The notes under the pieces were generated by a model. The model did no database searches and had not been told where the DNA came from. It worked only from the letters and a program-made list of their open reading frames with translations. A DNA stretch of 64,000 nucleotides from positions 1 to 64,000 of the forward strand of contig CAVUJV010000006.1 of NCBI GenBank assembly GCA_963741845.1. The letters run 5' to 3'. The translations under genes and the position numbers were made by a program. Positions within the stretch are counted from its first letter, which is position 1; the number at the start of each line of letters is the position of its first letter. The stretch comes from Roseiarcus sp963741845. GTDB lineage: Bacteria > Pseudomonadota > Alphaproteobacteria > Rhizobiales > Beijerinckiaceae. Below, piece after piece: positions 38,169 to 47,515 of the stretch.

Positions 38169-39488
38169 TCACGCTCCCGTCACGCGCCAGATCACGTCGC
38201 CGACATCATCGGCGACCAGCAGCGACTTGTCCGCCCCGATGCACACGCCGACCGGCCGCCCATAGGATTCCCGCTCGTCCGGCGCGAGAAAGCCGAAGAG
38301 AATGTCCCGGGGCGGCCCGGAGGGCCGGCCCTTCTCGAAGGGCACGAAGACGACCTTGTAGCCGCTCAGCGTGCTGCGATTCCAGGAGCCGTGCTGCCCG
38401 ATCGCCATCCCGTCGGGAAATCCGGGCAGCGTTCCCGCCGGCATCCAGCAAAGGCCGAGCGACGCCGTATGCCCGCCGAGCGCGTAGTCAGGCGTAATCG
38501 CCTTCGCGACCATGGCCGCGTTCTGCGGCACGCGATCATCGACCGTCTGCCCCCAGTAGCAATAGGGCCAGCCGTAGAAGCCGCCCGCGCGAACCGCGGT
38601 CAGATAATCCGGCGGCGTCTCGTCGCCGAGCCCGTCCCGTTCGTTGACGACGGTCCACAGGGCGGATGTGCTCGGCTCCCAGGCGAGGCCAACGGGATTG
38701 CGCAGGCCCGAGGCGAAAATCTCGGATTGGCCGCTCGCGAGGTCGAGTCGGTAGATGGCGGCGCGGCCGTCTTCCGCTTCCATCCCTTCGTCGGCGATAT
38801 TGGTCAGCGAGCCGACGCCGACATAGAGCGCCTTGCCGTCCGGGCTCACGAGCAGGCTGCGCGTCCAGTGCCCGCCGCCATTGAACGAGACAAGCTTCCG
38901 GCCGGGCCCGGAAAGCCGCGTCGCGCCCGGCTTGTAAGGGAAGGCGACGACGCCGTCGGTGTTTCCGACGTAAAACGTGTCGCCGACGAGCGCCATGCCG
39001 AAGGGCTGGCTCAGGCCTTCGAGAAAGCGCTCGCGAACGTCCGCGACGCCGTCGCCATCGGCGTCGCGCAACAGCGTGATGCGATTCGGGCTGACGCCGA
39101 CCGCAGCCGCGCGCTTCATCGTGCTGACCATCGCGTAGTCGAAGACCGACCGGATCGGCGGGGCGGGCTGGAGCGCCTCGGCGACGAGCGTATCGCCGTT
39201 CGGCAAAACGTAAATCCAGCGCGGGTGTTTCAGGCCCGCCGCGAAGGCGTTGACCTTGAGACCCGGCGCCGCGACCGGCGCTTCGCCCGGTCGCCAGCCG
39301 CGAGCCGTCGGCATCTTCAGGGTCGGCAGCGATCCTTGAGGCCGCGCGGCTGGGATCTGCGGCGCGCTTCCGACCGCCTCCTGCGAGGGCCGGTCCCTCC
39401 GCCGCAAAGCGATCGCGCCCGCGCCGACGAGCGCGACAAGGCGTGCGAAAAGGCCGGATGCATCCATCCCGGTGACTCCAGAGTCCAT
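38169..39488 (-). CDS. Sorbosone dehydrogenase-like (PQQ-type beta-propeller) protein
   Basis: A 439-residue protein. A hydrophobic N-terminal segment (LFARLVALVGAGAIAL) probably anchors it to the membrane or guides export. The beta-propeller part has GLKHPRWIYVLPNGDTLVAE, GVSPNRITLLRDADGDGVAD, FLEGLSQPFGMALVGDTFYV, GGHWTRSLLVSPDGKALYVG, IFASGLRNPVGLAWEPSTSA, GGFYGWPYCYWGQTVDDRVP and IGQHGSWNRSTLSGYKVVFV. These belong to the glucose/sorbosone dehydrogenase family, which binds PQQ and oxidises sugars or related aldehydes in the periplasm. ATG 39464 is an alternative start. Substrate unknown. Confidence 0.85.
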   Translation of the reverse strand: MDSGVTGMDASGLFARLVALVGAGAIALRRRDRPSQEAVGSAPQIPAARPQGSLPTLKMPTARGWRPGEAPVAAPGLKVNAFAAGLKHPRWIYVLPNGDTLVAEALQPAPPIRSVFDYAMVSTMKRAAAVGVSPNRITLLRDADGDGVADVRERFLEGLSQPFGMALVGDTFYVGNTDGVVAFPYKPGATRLSGPGRKLVSFNGGGHWTRSLLVSPDGKALYVGVGSLTNIADEGMEAEDGRAAIYRLDLASGQSEIFASGLRNPVGLAWEPSTSALWTVVNERDGLGDETPPDYLTAVRAGGFYGWPYCYWGQTVDDRVPQNAAMVAKAITPDYALGGHTASLGLCWMPAGTLPGFPDGMAIGQHGSWNRSTLSGYKVVFVPFEKGRPSGPPRDILFGFLAPDERESYGRPVGVCIGADKSLLVADDVGDVIWRVTGA

Positions 39489-39616
39489 GACGCGACAGGC
39501 GTCGCGCGAATTGCTCGACGCGGTCGCGAGGGGGATGCTTTCCTTATCCTCAGGCCGTCAAATTCCAAACCCCATGAGCAGCCCCTCATCGTCGCGGGCG
39601 GGGAGCGGCTGGCGGG

Positions 39617-40670
39617 CTACAGATGTGGCCCTGTCGTGCTGCGGACTGCTCTCCGGCGTGCAGAGCGGTAACCTGCGACGCCAAGCCCGCAGAAGCCGAG
39701 AAGCATCATGGCCCAGGTGGCGGGCTCGGGCGTGTCGGTGAACGCGTCGGCGGTCAGCGCACGGGCGGTGAAGGCGCCGGCAGTTAGCGTTTGGTAGGCC
39801 ATTTCGGCGATCAGGGTGTTCGCGTAGGCGGTCGGATGCAAACCGTCCCAGAACAGATATTGGTTCGGATTGGAGCAGAGCGTGCCGCCGCCCGCGTAGC
39901 CGTTGAATTCCGCCGGTCCAGCAGGGATCATCGACGTTGGTGAACCCGAAATCGGCCGGATGGTCCACAACATAGTCGAAACCACCATAGGTCTGGAGCG
40001 CATACACTTTAAGCCGGCCGCCCTCAAGTCGACGAAGGTCCCGGAGCACGGTGTCGTCGAACCACAGCACGATATTGTCGGCGAGGGGCTGGAACGGCTC
40101 TAGCGGTCCGTGCATTCCGGGGAACAAGCCCAAATTCGGCACTTCGTAGAAAAGAAGGTTGCGCGCGCCCAGTCCATAGAGCAAATCGACATCGTGGACG
40201 GTGGTGGCTTCCGCCTGCACGACGGCCGAGTAGACGCTTGAGAAGGCGTGATCTTGCCGGCCGAATAGGACGCAAGCGCGTCTATGATGTCGCCGCCGCC
40301 GATGTCGAGCGTGTAGAGCGCGCCCGGGACCGGTTTGGGATGGGACTGGGCGTAATAATCGATTTGCGCCAGCAAGTTTGTGGTCCGCGCGCCGCCGATC
40401 GCGTAGTCGGCGCCGCCGCTGAGGGCTGGCTTGAGCGCGCCAAGGCCGAGGCGGGTCGAAAGGTCCTCGACCCAGGTCGGGCCATTGCTGAAGCGGCCCC
40501 CGTAGTAAGGAGGCAAGGGAGCCAATTCCGGAGACATTATGGCGAAATTGCCGGCATCCGAAATGCTGTCACCGAACGCAAACAACGTCGTATAGGCTGA
40601 GGCGGGGTCGCTCGCCGAACGCAAGAGACGCCGCCAAAACCACCGCACACAGACCTGGCATTTTTGTCAT
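39617..40670 (-). CDS. GDSL/SGNH esterase with PEP-CTERM sorting tail (frameshifted)
   Basis: ATG 40670 follows GGAGGC and opens a signal peptide (TKMPGLCAVVLAASL). After a frame change near 40,620 come ASAYTTLFAFGDSISDAGN with the catalytic serine of GDS, and SNGPTWVEDLSTRLGLG, YAIGGARTTNLLAQIDYY and PGALYTLDIGGGDI. Another indel near 40,235 leads to ARNLLFYEVPNLGLFPGMHG. A third near 39,905 leads to NQYLFWDGLHPTAYANTLIA (catalytic Asp/His). It ends DTPEPATWAMMLLGFCGLGV and AGYRSARR, a canonical PEP-CTERM signal (PEP motif, hydrophobic helix, Arg cluster). This targets it for exosortase processing and surface or matrix display. Confidence 0.88.
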
Positions 40671-41073
40671 GGAAGCCTCCTCGCTTCGTTGCGAGGCGCT
40701 GCGCCGCTCGGTCCCCTAATTCTAGCGGCGCTTTGCGCGCCTGTTCTTCGATTGCCGACTGCCGAAATTTCGTGCTCTCAGGCGTCCCTACCCGCGGCAC
40801 GACAAAGCTGAGCACGCCATCGCCGGCGACGGAGCGCACTCAGGTTCAACACCTTACTTGTGTTTCGCCCTACCTTTCGGCCCTCTCTTGGTTGCCTCAA
40901 CCCGGGCGAGCTGTTTGGGCTAAAACTCTTTGCTGGATAGAGACGCAGCTGGATTGCGGTCGCAACAGTGTCGCTGACAGCGGTCGTTTGCAATGTGACA
41001 AATTGTCCAGTTAACAGCCGTTAAACAATTCGCGTCAGCGACGGACAGGTTCAGGGCGGACAGAACGCCCGCC
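40671..41073. other. Intergenic, no gene recognised
   Basis: About 400 bases between the GDSL esterase (start) and the response regulator (end). It contains an AT-rich patch with gttaacagccgttaaacaat near 41,010-41,029, possibly the GDSL promoter region. No coding sequence is convincing. Confidence 0.35.
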
Positions 41074-41421
41074 TCAATCCGCGCGCACCATCCCCTCGAT
41101 GGCGGCTCGAAAAGCCTCGAACTCGAAGGGCTTGGCCAGCGTCTCGCGGTCGCGCCAGGCGGGCTCCAGTCCCGCCTTGCCGTAGCCGGTCGCGAAGACG
41201 AAGGGCACGCCGCGCGCGTCCAGCGCCTCCGCCAGCGGATAGCCGTTCTCCCGGCCGAGCGTCACGTCGATCACCGCCGCATCCACGCCGCTTTCGGCGA
41301 GGCGCATCGCGGAGGCGAGATCGAGAGCCGGCCCCACCACAGTGTGGCCGAGATCGATCAGCCACTCCTCGGTGATCGCGCTGATCAGGGGCTCGTCGTC
41401 GACAAGAAGAATTCGCGCCAT
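41074..41421 (-). CDS. Single-domain response regulator
   Basis: A 115-residue receiver domain alone. Acidic pocket in RILLVDDEPLISAITEEWLI; phospho-acceptor aspartate in VDAAVIDVTLGRENGYPLAE; conserved Thr/Ser in VPFVFATGYGKAGL; lysine in RETLAKPFEFEAF. It has no output domain, so it works by protein contact or as a phosphate relay. No histidine kinase is adjacent. It diverges from the dCTP deaminase gene. Confidence 0.88.
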   Translation of the reverse strand: MARILLVDDEPLISAITEEWLIDLGHTVVGPALDLASAMRLAESGVDAAVIDVTLGRENGYPLAEALDARGVPFVFATGYGKAGLEPAWRDRETLAKPFEFEAFRAAIEGMVRAD

Positions 41422-41569
41422 CGTCTCTCCGGGGATGGAAGTCTCGGCTCCGAAGGCGATGAGATAGGGCTGGAAGGCGCGAGCGCCAAGACCTCGTGCC
41501 GTGGGCCTGGCTCTTGGCCTCGGGCGCCCAAGGGGATAACAAGCCCGTGAACCTTTTCCTGCGGCGAAA

Positions 41570-42745
41570 ATGACAACGAAGCCGGACCATTCTCTGCCTT
41601 TGCCCGGCGAACAGGACGCGGGGGACGAGGATTTCGGTCCGCCCTATGGCCTGTTCGACCGCCGCCGTATCCGTGCGATGGCCGGCCGCAAGCTCATCAG
41701 GGCGGCGAAGCCCCTGGAGGCTTCGCAGTTCCAGCCCGCGAGCCTCGACCTCAGGCTCGGCAGGGAAGCCTATCGCGTCCGCGCAAGCTTCCTTCCGGGC
41801 CGGACCCGGACGGTGAAGGAGCATCTGGCGACGCTGGACCCCGAACCCGTCTCGCTCGCGGGCGACGGGGCGGTGCTGGAAAAGGGCATCGTCTATATCG
41901 CCCGCATCGAGGAATTGCTCGCTCTGCTGCCGAGCCTCTCAGGGGCGGCCAATCCGAAAAGCTCGACCGGCCGGCTCGACATTTTCACCCGCCTCATCGT
42001 GAACGGGGCCGAGGCTTTCGACGAGGCGCCGCTCGGCTACCGGGGCGACCTTTGGCTCGAAATCTCGCCGCGCAGCTTTTCGGTGCGGGTGCGCGAAGGA
42101 TCGAAGCTCAATCAGATCCGCTTTCGCAACCGCAATTCCCAGCAGATGGGACGGCTCGATTTCACGCTCAGCGACGAGGAGCTTCGCCGGGTGCATGCGG
42201 CGACGCCCCTCGTCGACCGCGAGATCGAAACGCGGGACGGGCTGCTCGTGCGGGTGGCGCTCAGCGAGCTCGCCGAGGGCGCGGCGGGCTATCGGGCGGT
42301 CAAGAACGGCAGCGTGATCGATGTCGACAGGGTCGGCGCCTATTCGGCCGATGATTTCTGGGAGCCGATTCCGCTGCGCGCGGATCGGCGCCTCGTCCTC
42401 GATCCGGACGAGTTCTATATCCTTGCCTCGCGCGAAAGGATGCAGATTCCATCAGGGCTTGCGGCCGAAATGGCGCCGATTGATCCGGCGATCGGCGAGT
42501 TCCGCGTGCATTACGCGGGCTTCTTCGATCCGGGCTTCGGACAGGGTCCCGCCGGGCGGCCTGCCGCGCGGGCTGTGCTCGAAGTCCGCAGCCGCGACGT
42601 GCCGTTCCTGCTGGAGGACGGACAGCCGGTCGGGCGCCTCGTCTTCGAGCGCCTCGCCGACGCGCCGGACGCGCTCTACGGGGCGGACGCGACCTCGAAC
42701 TACCAGCATCAGGGCCTGAGACTCTCGAAGCATTTCCGCGCCTGA
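41570..42745 (+). CDS. dcd: 2'-deoxycytidine 5'-triphosphate deaminase, double-domain type
   Basis: A 391-residue protein, about twice the usual Dcd, made of two dUTPase/dCTP-deaminase-fold halves, the arrangement found in alphaproteobacteria. First half: SQFQPASLDLRLGREAYRVR, EKGIVYIARIEELLALLPSL, PKSSTGRLDIFTRLIVNG. Second half: WEPIPLRADRRLVLDPDEFY, ILASRERMQIPSGLAAEMAP, FRVHYAGFFDPGFGQGPAGR, ARAVLEVRSRDVPFLLEDGQ. It supplies dUTP for dTMP synthesis by deaminating dCTP. The frame is intact. Confidence 0.88.
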   Translation: MTTKPDHSLPLPGEQDAGDEDFGPPYGLFDRRRIRAMAGRKLIRAAKPLEASQFQPASLDLRLGREAYRVRASFLPGRTRTVKEHLATLDPEPVSLAGDGAVLEKGIVYIARIEELLALLPSLSGAANPKSSTGRLDIFTRLIVNGAEAFDEAPLGYRGDLWLEISPRSFSVRVREGSKLNQIRFRNRNSQQMGRLDFTLSDEELRRVHAATPLVDREIETRDGLLVRVALSELAEGAAGYRAVKNGSVIDVDRVGAYSADDFWEPIPLRADRRLVLDPDEFYILASRERMQIPSGLAAEMAPIDPAIGEFRVHYAGFFDPGFGQGPAGRPAARAVLEVRSRDVPFLLEDGQPVGRLVFERLADAPDALYGADATSNYQHQGLRLSKHFRA

Positions 42746-42945
42746 ATTATCCGCGCAGGCGCCGATGGCGAGGCGCCTGCGGGAGCGTACCCCTTTTGGG
42801 CGCCGCGAAGGCAGACGAGTTGACGCGCGGCAGGCGGGTGTGGAAGTCTGATTGGCTTATTGAGCTTGACGGACAGCCTTGGCCATTTTCAGGGACAGGA
42901 CCAGGGCACGGTGACGGGACGCCGGGGGCGCGCGAGGCTTTGGCT

Positions 42946-43959
42946 ATGGGCGCGCATTTCAAGCACGCGATCGTCTTGACGGTCGCGCTGACGATAGGCT
43001 CTCTCGCGATCTGTTTTGGCGTGATGGGCTCGCTGAACGCCTTCATTCCGGCAATCCCGGAAGCGGCGACAGTTCCGATCGACTCGGCGGCCGCCGCGCG
43101 GCTCGACGAGGATCTCGACTATCGCATCGCCCAGCAGACCCGATCGCTCGAAGGATGGCGCGCCTTTCTTGACGCTCACAAGAACGGCGCTCACGAGCCA
43201 TCCGCGCGCGCGGCGGTCGAGAAACTGCTCGGCCGGACGGCTCCCGCCCAACCCGCGGCGGAAGCCTCGAACGGCGCATCTCCCGACGCCATACCCAGGA
43301 ATTCCGATGCGAATTCCGACGCGGCTGCCGCCCAGCCCCCTCCTCAAACGGATGCCGCGACGGTTACGTCCGGCGAAATCTGCAAACGCGACGAAGAGCG
43401 TCTGGACCGGCTGCGCAACAGCGCCGCGCGCGACGACGTCGCCCAATTTGCGAACGAGTTGCAGTGCGAGGCATTGCGGCCGCAGGTCGTCGGTCTCATG
43501 GAGAGTCTCGACCACCCGGCGGCTTCCTCGCCGACCGCCCCGGAGCTTGCGACTGGCGCGTCCGAGGGCGCGCCAGCGGAGAGCGCCTCACGGGACGCGA
43601 CAGCCGGGAGCAGAGCGGCGGTTTCGGCCACCCAGTCACCCGAGACGGCGTCTTCAGCCCCGCTTTCGCCGGAAACGAAAGTGGCGGCTCTGGATAGCGC
43701 GATTCCCGCAATAGCCCTCGCGCCTCCCCTTCCTCCGGTGAAGTCCATTTCAGCCCCTCGCCGAAACTCGCAGCCGGCCGTGACTCCGGGCAAGGCCCGT
43801 GCGGCCCCCTCCGCGACGCGCAGCGTTCAGCAGAGACGGCATGCGAACCACTGCACGTTCAAGTTCCTCTGCTTCCGGAAGGGCACGGCTGTGCCGCCGA
43901 TCCTGTTGGCGATTATGGGCGAGAAGCCAAGGAAGCCGATCTCCTCGCATGACAGATGA
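42946..43959 (+). CDS. Hypothetical membrane-anchored protein, Ala/Pro-rich
   Basis: ATG 42946 (MGAHFKHAIVLTVALTIGSL) gives 337 residues. There is one N-terminal membrane helix (IVLTVALTIGSLAICFGVM), then a short helical stretch (LDEDLDYRIAQQTRSLEGWR), a long low-complexity A/P/S/T linker, a small cysteine-containing motif (GEICKRDEERLDRLRNSAAR, then FANELQCEALRPQVVGLMES), more linker, and a basic tail with HCTFKFLCFRKGTAVPPIL. This layout resembles periplasmic proteins whose short C-terminal modules are reused in the alphaproteobacteria, but no family name can be given. Confidence 0.6.
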   Translation: MGAHFKHAIVLTVALTIGSLAICFGVMGSLNAFIPAIPEAATVPIDSAAAARLDEDLDYRIAQQTRSLEGWRAFLDAHKNGAHEPSARAAVEKLLGRTAPAQPAAEASNGASPDAIPRNSDANSDAAAAQPPPQTDAATVTSGEICKRDEERLDRLRNSAARDDVAQFANELQCEALRPQVVGLMESLDHPAASSPTAPELATGASEGAPAESASRDATAGSRAAVSATQSPETASSAPLSPETKVAALDSAIPAIALAPPLPPVKSISAPRRNSQPAVTPGKARAAPSATRSVQQRRHANHCTFKFLCFRKGTAVPPILLAIMGEKPRKPISSHDR

Positions 43960-44233
43960 GGCGGGATGGCCGCGCTTTCAGGCTGTCCGAGGGCGGGATC
44001 GAGGGATCGGGCCGACGCTGCCTGTGGGCGATGTTGACCAGTCGATAGTTCGGCTCGAGAAGTCCGCGCGGCGCGCATGGCCAGCCCTTCGACCCGGATT
44101 TTCAGATTTCGCTTGGCTTCCGCCGGGGTTTTCCTGTATGAGCCAGCGGTGGCGCGGCGCCGAGAGGCCCCGCGCCGCGAATTTTTCTGGGCGGCGGCAC
44201 GAGGCCATACGCCCGAAGCGGACCCCAACAGGA

Positions 44234-44430
44234 TGACGAATCCCTTCGAATTCATTCAGCAGGTGCGCGCCGAGGCCGCCAAGGTCGTCTGGCCCACCCG
44301 ACGCGAGACGATGGTGACGACGGGTCTCGTGCTGCTTCTTGTCGTTTTTGCGAGCGTGTTTTTCGTCGTCGTCGACGAGGTTCTCCGCGCGCTGGTCGGC
44401 TTCGCGCTCGGCATCGGCCGAGGCGGCTGA
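44234..44430 (+). CDS. secE: Preprotein translocase subunit SecE
   Basis: A 65-residue SecE with MTNPFEFIQQVRAEAAKVVW and PTRRETMVTTGLVLLLVVFA, the single membrane helix, and the VDEVLRALVGFALG tail. It stabilises SecY in the inner membrane. It lies 27 bases before nusG as usual. The tRNA-Trp that often precedes secE in alphaproteobacteria was not found in the upstream 270 bases. Confidence 0.93.
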
Positions 44431-44457
44431 CCCGCTCATTTTCCGGACCCATTCCCC

Positions 44458-44989
44458 ATGGCCATGCGCTGGTACATCGTTCACGCTTATTCCAACTTCG
44501 AGAAGAAGGTCGAAGAATTCGATCCGCGAAGGCGCGCATCAGCGCGGCCTTCAGGACAAGTTCGAGGACATCCTCGTTCCGACCGAGTCCGTCGTCGAGG
44601 TGCGGCGCGGCCGCAAGATCAACTCCGAGCGGAAGCTCTATCCCGGCTATGTGCTCGTGAAATGCGACCTCACCGACGAGGTCTACCACCTCATCAAGAA
44701 CACGCCGAAGGTCACCGGTTTTCTCGGGGCCGACAAGAAGCCCCTGCCGATTTCCGAAGCGGAGGCGGACCGCATCAAGGGCCAGATCGCGGAAGGCGTC
44801 GAGCGCCCGAAGGCCGCGATCCGCTTCGAGGTTGGCGAGAACGTGCGCGTGGCGGACGGTCCGTTCGCTTCGTTCAACGGCACCGTGGAAGAAGTGGACG
44901 AAGCGCGCTCGCGCGTGAAGGTCGCCGTGTCGATCTTCGGCCGCGCCACGCCGGTCGATCTCGAATTCGGTCAGGTCGAGAAGGTCTGA
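44458..44989 (+). CDS. nusG: Transcription termination/antitermination protein NusG (one frameshift)
   Basis: ATG 44458 gives MAMRWYIVHAYSNFEKKVEE. One extra T near 44,519 (GAATTC where GAATC is expected) shifts the frame. Without it the text runs SIREGAHQRGLQDKFEDILV, PTESVVEVRRGRKINSERKL, YPGYVLVKCDLTDEVYHLIK. The KOW domain is EVGENVRVADGPFASFNGTV with EEVDEARSRVKVAVSIFGRA. The corrected length is 176 residues. NusG binds RNA polymerase and couples it to Rho or ribosomes. The gene is essential in most bacteria, so the frameshift is probably a sequence error. Ribosomal genes rplK/rplA do not follow. Confidence 0.93.
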
Positions 44990-45020
44990 GCGCGCTCTCC
45001 GAAGTCTGACGCTGGGGCGG

Positions 45021-45839
45021 ATGCAGACGGAAGGTCACACGCTCGATCAGGCGACGCGCCTCGACCGATTGGGCGAAGGGCGTTACGCCGGCGCGACGCA
45101 TCCGGCTTACGCCAATATGGCGGGCCCTTTCGGCGGCGCGACGGCGGCGACGCTCCTCAACGCGGTGATGCTCGATCCGCGCCGGCTCGCCGATCCGATC
45201 GCGCTCACCGTCAATTTTTGCGGGGCCGTCGCCGACGGCGCCTATGGGATCGAGACGAGGCTTCAGCGCGGCGGCAAGACCACCCAGCACTGGTCGATCG
45301 AGCTCACCCAGAACGGCGCCGTCGCCGCGACCGCGAGCGTCGTCTGCGGCGCGCGGAAGCCGGTCTGGTCGCATTACCCGGTCAAAGGCCCGTCCGCTCC
45401 GCCGCGCGAAAGCGTGCCCGAAATGCCCAATGGCTTCCGGCCCGAATGGGTGCGACGCTATTCCTTCCGCTTTCTTGAAGGCGGCCTCGACAATTATCCG
45501 CGCAACGACGGGCTGATCCACAGCCCGCGTACGCTTGCCTATATTCAGGACGCGCCGGAGCGGCCGCTCGACTTTCTCTCGCTCGCCGCCCTTTCGGACG
45601 CCTTCTTCGTGCGCATCATGCATGCGCGCGGCACCTTTCAGCCGATGGCGACCGTTTCGCTCACGAGCTATTTTCATGTCGGCGCGGACGAACTCGCCGC
45701 CCTGGGCGCAACGCCGCTCCTCGGCGAAGCGGACGCGGCGATTTTTCACAACGGCTTTGCGGACCAGAGCTGCGCGCTCTGGACTCCTTCGGGCCGTCTG
45801 CTCGCGAATGGCGTCCAGATCACCTGGTACAAGGAATAA
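45021..45839 (+). CDS. Acyl-CoA thioesterase family protein (double hot-dog)
   Basis: A 272-residue protein of the TesB-like thioesterase family. First half: YAGATHPAYANMAGPFGGAT, AATLLNAVMLDPRRLADPIA, LTVNFCGAVADGAYGIETRL, QHWSIELTQNGAVAATASVV. Second half: LDFLSLAALSDAFFVRIMHA, PMATVSLTSYFHVGADELAA, SCALWTPSGRLLANGVQITW. It probably hydrolyses acyl-CoA. It follows nusG by 31 bases but is unrelated in function. Confidence 0.82.
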   Translation: MQTEGHTLDQATRLDRLGEGRYAGATHPAYANMAGPFGGATAATLLNAVMLDPRRLADPIALTVNFCGAVADGAYGIETRLQRGGKTTQHWSIELTQNGAVAATASVVCGARKPVWSHYPVKGPSAPPRESVPEMPNGFRPEWVRRYSFRFLEGGLDNYPRNDGLIHSPRTLAYIQDAPERPLDFLSLAALSDAFFVRIMHARGTFQPMATVSLTSYFHVGADELAALGATPLLGEADAAIFHNGFADQSCALWTPSGRLLANGVQITWYKE

Positions 45840-45975
45840 AGCCGGTCGTTGACGTTTTTTGCGTGGGCTATGGGCGCCGCGCGTAACGATCGCCATCCTC
45901 GGGCCGAAAAGAGGGCGTTGATGGAAACCAAAACGCCATCGGCTCCGTATCGGCATGAGCGAGGAGTTGGCCAAC

Positions 45976-46920
45976 ATGCGCGTCATTCATCGGAAGGGCT
46001 GGGAAATCCCGGAGTCGCTCGCGACGCCTGAGGCCGCGTTCCTCGACCGCCGCACATTCGTCGCGGCGCTTGGCGCGGCGGGCGCCTTTGCCGCCTGGCC
46101 CCGGGCCGCGAGGGCGGAAGGGAACCCGTCGGATGCTCTTTATCCCGCGCAGCGCAATCCGGCTTACAAGCTCGACCGGGATGTGACGCCCGAGAAATAC
46201 AATCTCAATTACAATAACTTCTACGAGTTCACGACCAGCAAGCACGTGGACGCGGGCGCGCTCAAGATCCGGCCGTGGACGGTGAAGATCGACGGGCTGG
46301 TCGAAAAGGAGCAGACGGTCGACATCGACACGCTTATCAAGACGATGGGCCTCGAGGAGCGCCTCTACCGGCACCGCTGCGTCGAGGCCTGGTCGATGGC
46401 GATTCCCTGGACCGGATTCCCGCTGAGGAAGCTCGTCGCCTACGCGAAACCCTTGTCCTCCGCGTCCTATGTCCGCTTCCAGACCTTCCTCGACAAGGCG
46501 ATGGCGCCGGGCCAGCGCAGCTTCCTGCCCTGGCCTTATGTCGAGGGCCTGACGATGGCGGAGGCCACGAACGATCTCGCCTTCATCGCGACGGGCGCCT
46601 ACGGCAAGCCGCTCGCTAACGTGCAGGGCGCGCCGATCCGGCTTGCGACGCCCTGGAAATATGGCTTCAAGTCGATCAAGTCGATCGTGCGGATTTCGTT
46701 TGTCGACAAGCGTCCCGAGACCTTCTGGGAGACGCTCGGGCCGGACGAGTACGGCTTCTGGGCCAACGTCAATCCGGCGGTTCCTCATCCGCGCTGGAGC
46801 CAGGCGGAGGAGACCTTCCTCAACGACGGGCAGAAGCGTCCGACGCTGATCTACAACGGCTATGGAGAGCAGGTCGCCTCGCTGTACAAGGGCCTGGAGA
46901 AAGAGCCGCTGTTCATGTGA
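45976..46920 (+). CDS. msrP: Protein-methionine-sulfoxide reductase catalytic subunit MsrP
   Basis: A 314-residue molybdoenzyme (YedY family) that repairs oxidised methionines in periplasmic proteins. A Tat signal is present (DRRTFVAALGAAGAFAAWPR). The molybdenum-ligand cysteine is in YRHRCVEAWSMAIPWTGFPL. Others: NNFYEFTTSKHVDAGALKIR, VQGAPIRLATPWKYGFKSIK, ETLGPDEYGFWANVNPAVPH. ATG 45976 is chosen because GAGGAG lies about 10 bases upstream; an in-frame ATG at 45955 would add seven residues. The heme membrane partner msrQ normally follows but is not found downstream. Cofactor comes from moaD/moaE type genes. Confidence 0.93.
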   Translation: MRVIHRKGWEIPESLATPEAAFLDRRTFVAALGAAGAFAAWPRAARAEGNPSDALYPAQRNPAYKLDRDVTPEKYNLNYNNFYEFTTSKHVDAGALKIRPWTVKIDGLVEKEQTVDIDTLIKTMGLEERLYRHRCVEAWSMAIPWTGFPLRKLVAYAKPLSSASYVRFQTFLDKAMAPGQRSFLPWPYVEGLTMAEATNDLAFIATGAYGKPLANVQGAPIRLATPWKYGFKSIKSIVRISFVDKRPETFWETLGPDEYGFWANVNPAVPHPRWSQAEETFLNDGQKRPTLIYNGYGEQVASLYKGLEKEPLFM

Positions 46921-47515
46921 GCGGATGGCGGCGCACGTTGTCGTCCGTTTGGACCTATCTGAACGCCTTCTTGAGCCGGGCGACGTGGAGGGGGTTTGGA
47001 AAAGATCTTGCAAGCCTGACCGCAGCGAACGACCGACATCAACGAAAGTTCGCCGGTCACGAAACAGCTCGTGGACGGAAGGACGCGTCATTGGGCGCGG
47101 CTTGTGGCTCGGCGCGCGGGCAATCGTGCTCCCCAGCGGAGGATCGGCGGCGGCGCGTTTGTCGTCGGGCAGCCGGGAAGAGTGGTGGGAGCGCGCGCCC
47201 GTGTAAACACGATCGCTGTAAGCGCGCCCGGACGCCAGTTGACAATCCAAGAGGGGTTCAGCTACTTACGCGCGTGTCGCAGGCTGAGGCGATGGCTCTC
47301 AAAATGCGACCGTTCGCGCGGATGTCAGCACAACTGCCGGACCAAGTCGCGTCCACGTCAGTCCAAGAAACTGCGGATACGCACAAGGAGCTCTTCGAGG
47401 AGTATTCGACGGACCGCGTTCGTGGTGTGCGCGCACGTCGAGGTGGCCGGTTGGATTGGGGGGACGGCGTTCGCGAACCCTCGCGCGGAGCCGGCTAACG
47501 GTTTGGTGAGGTCCA
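46921..47515. other. No recognisable gene where msrQ would be expected
   Basis: About 595 bases between msrP and the glycosyltransferase. Several frames are open because of high GC, for example plus-strand SGWRRTLSSVWTYLNAFLSR from 46917, but none shows membrane helices or heme ligands of MsrQ, or any family pattern. It may be a degraded gene or an untranslated region. Confidence 0.4.

Noticed and set aside
43960..44233. tRNA-Trp before secE
   Set aside because: Looked for cloverleaf landmarks (GGTTCGAAT-type T arm, CCA anticodon). None is present.
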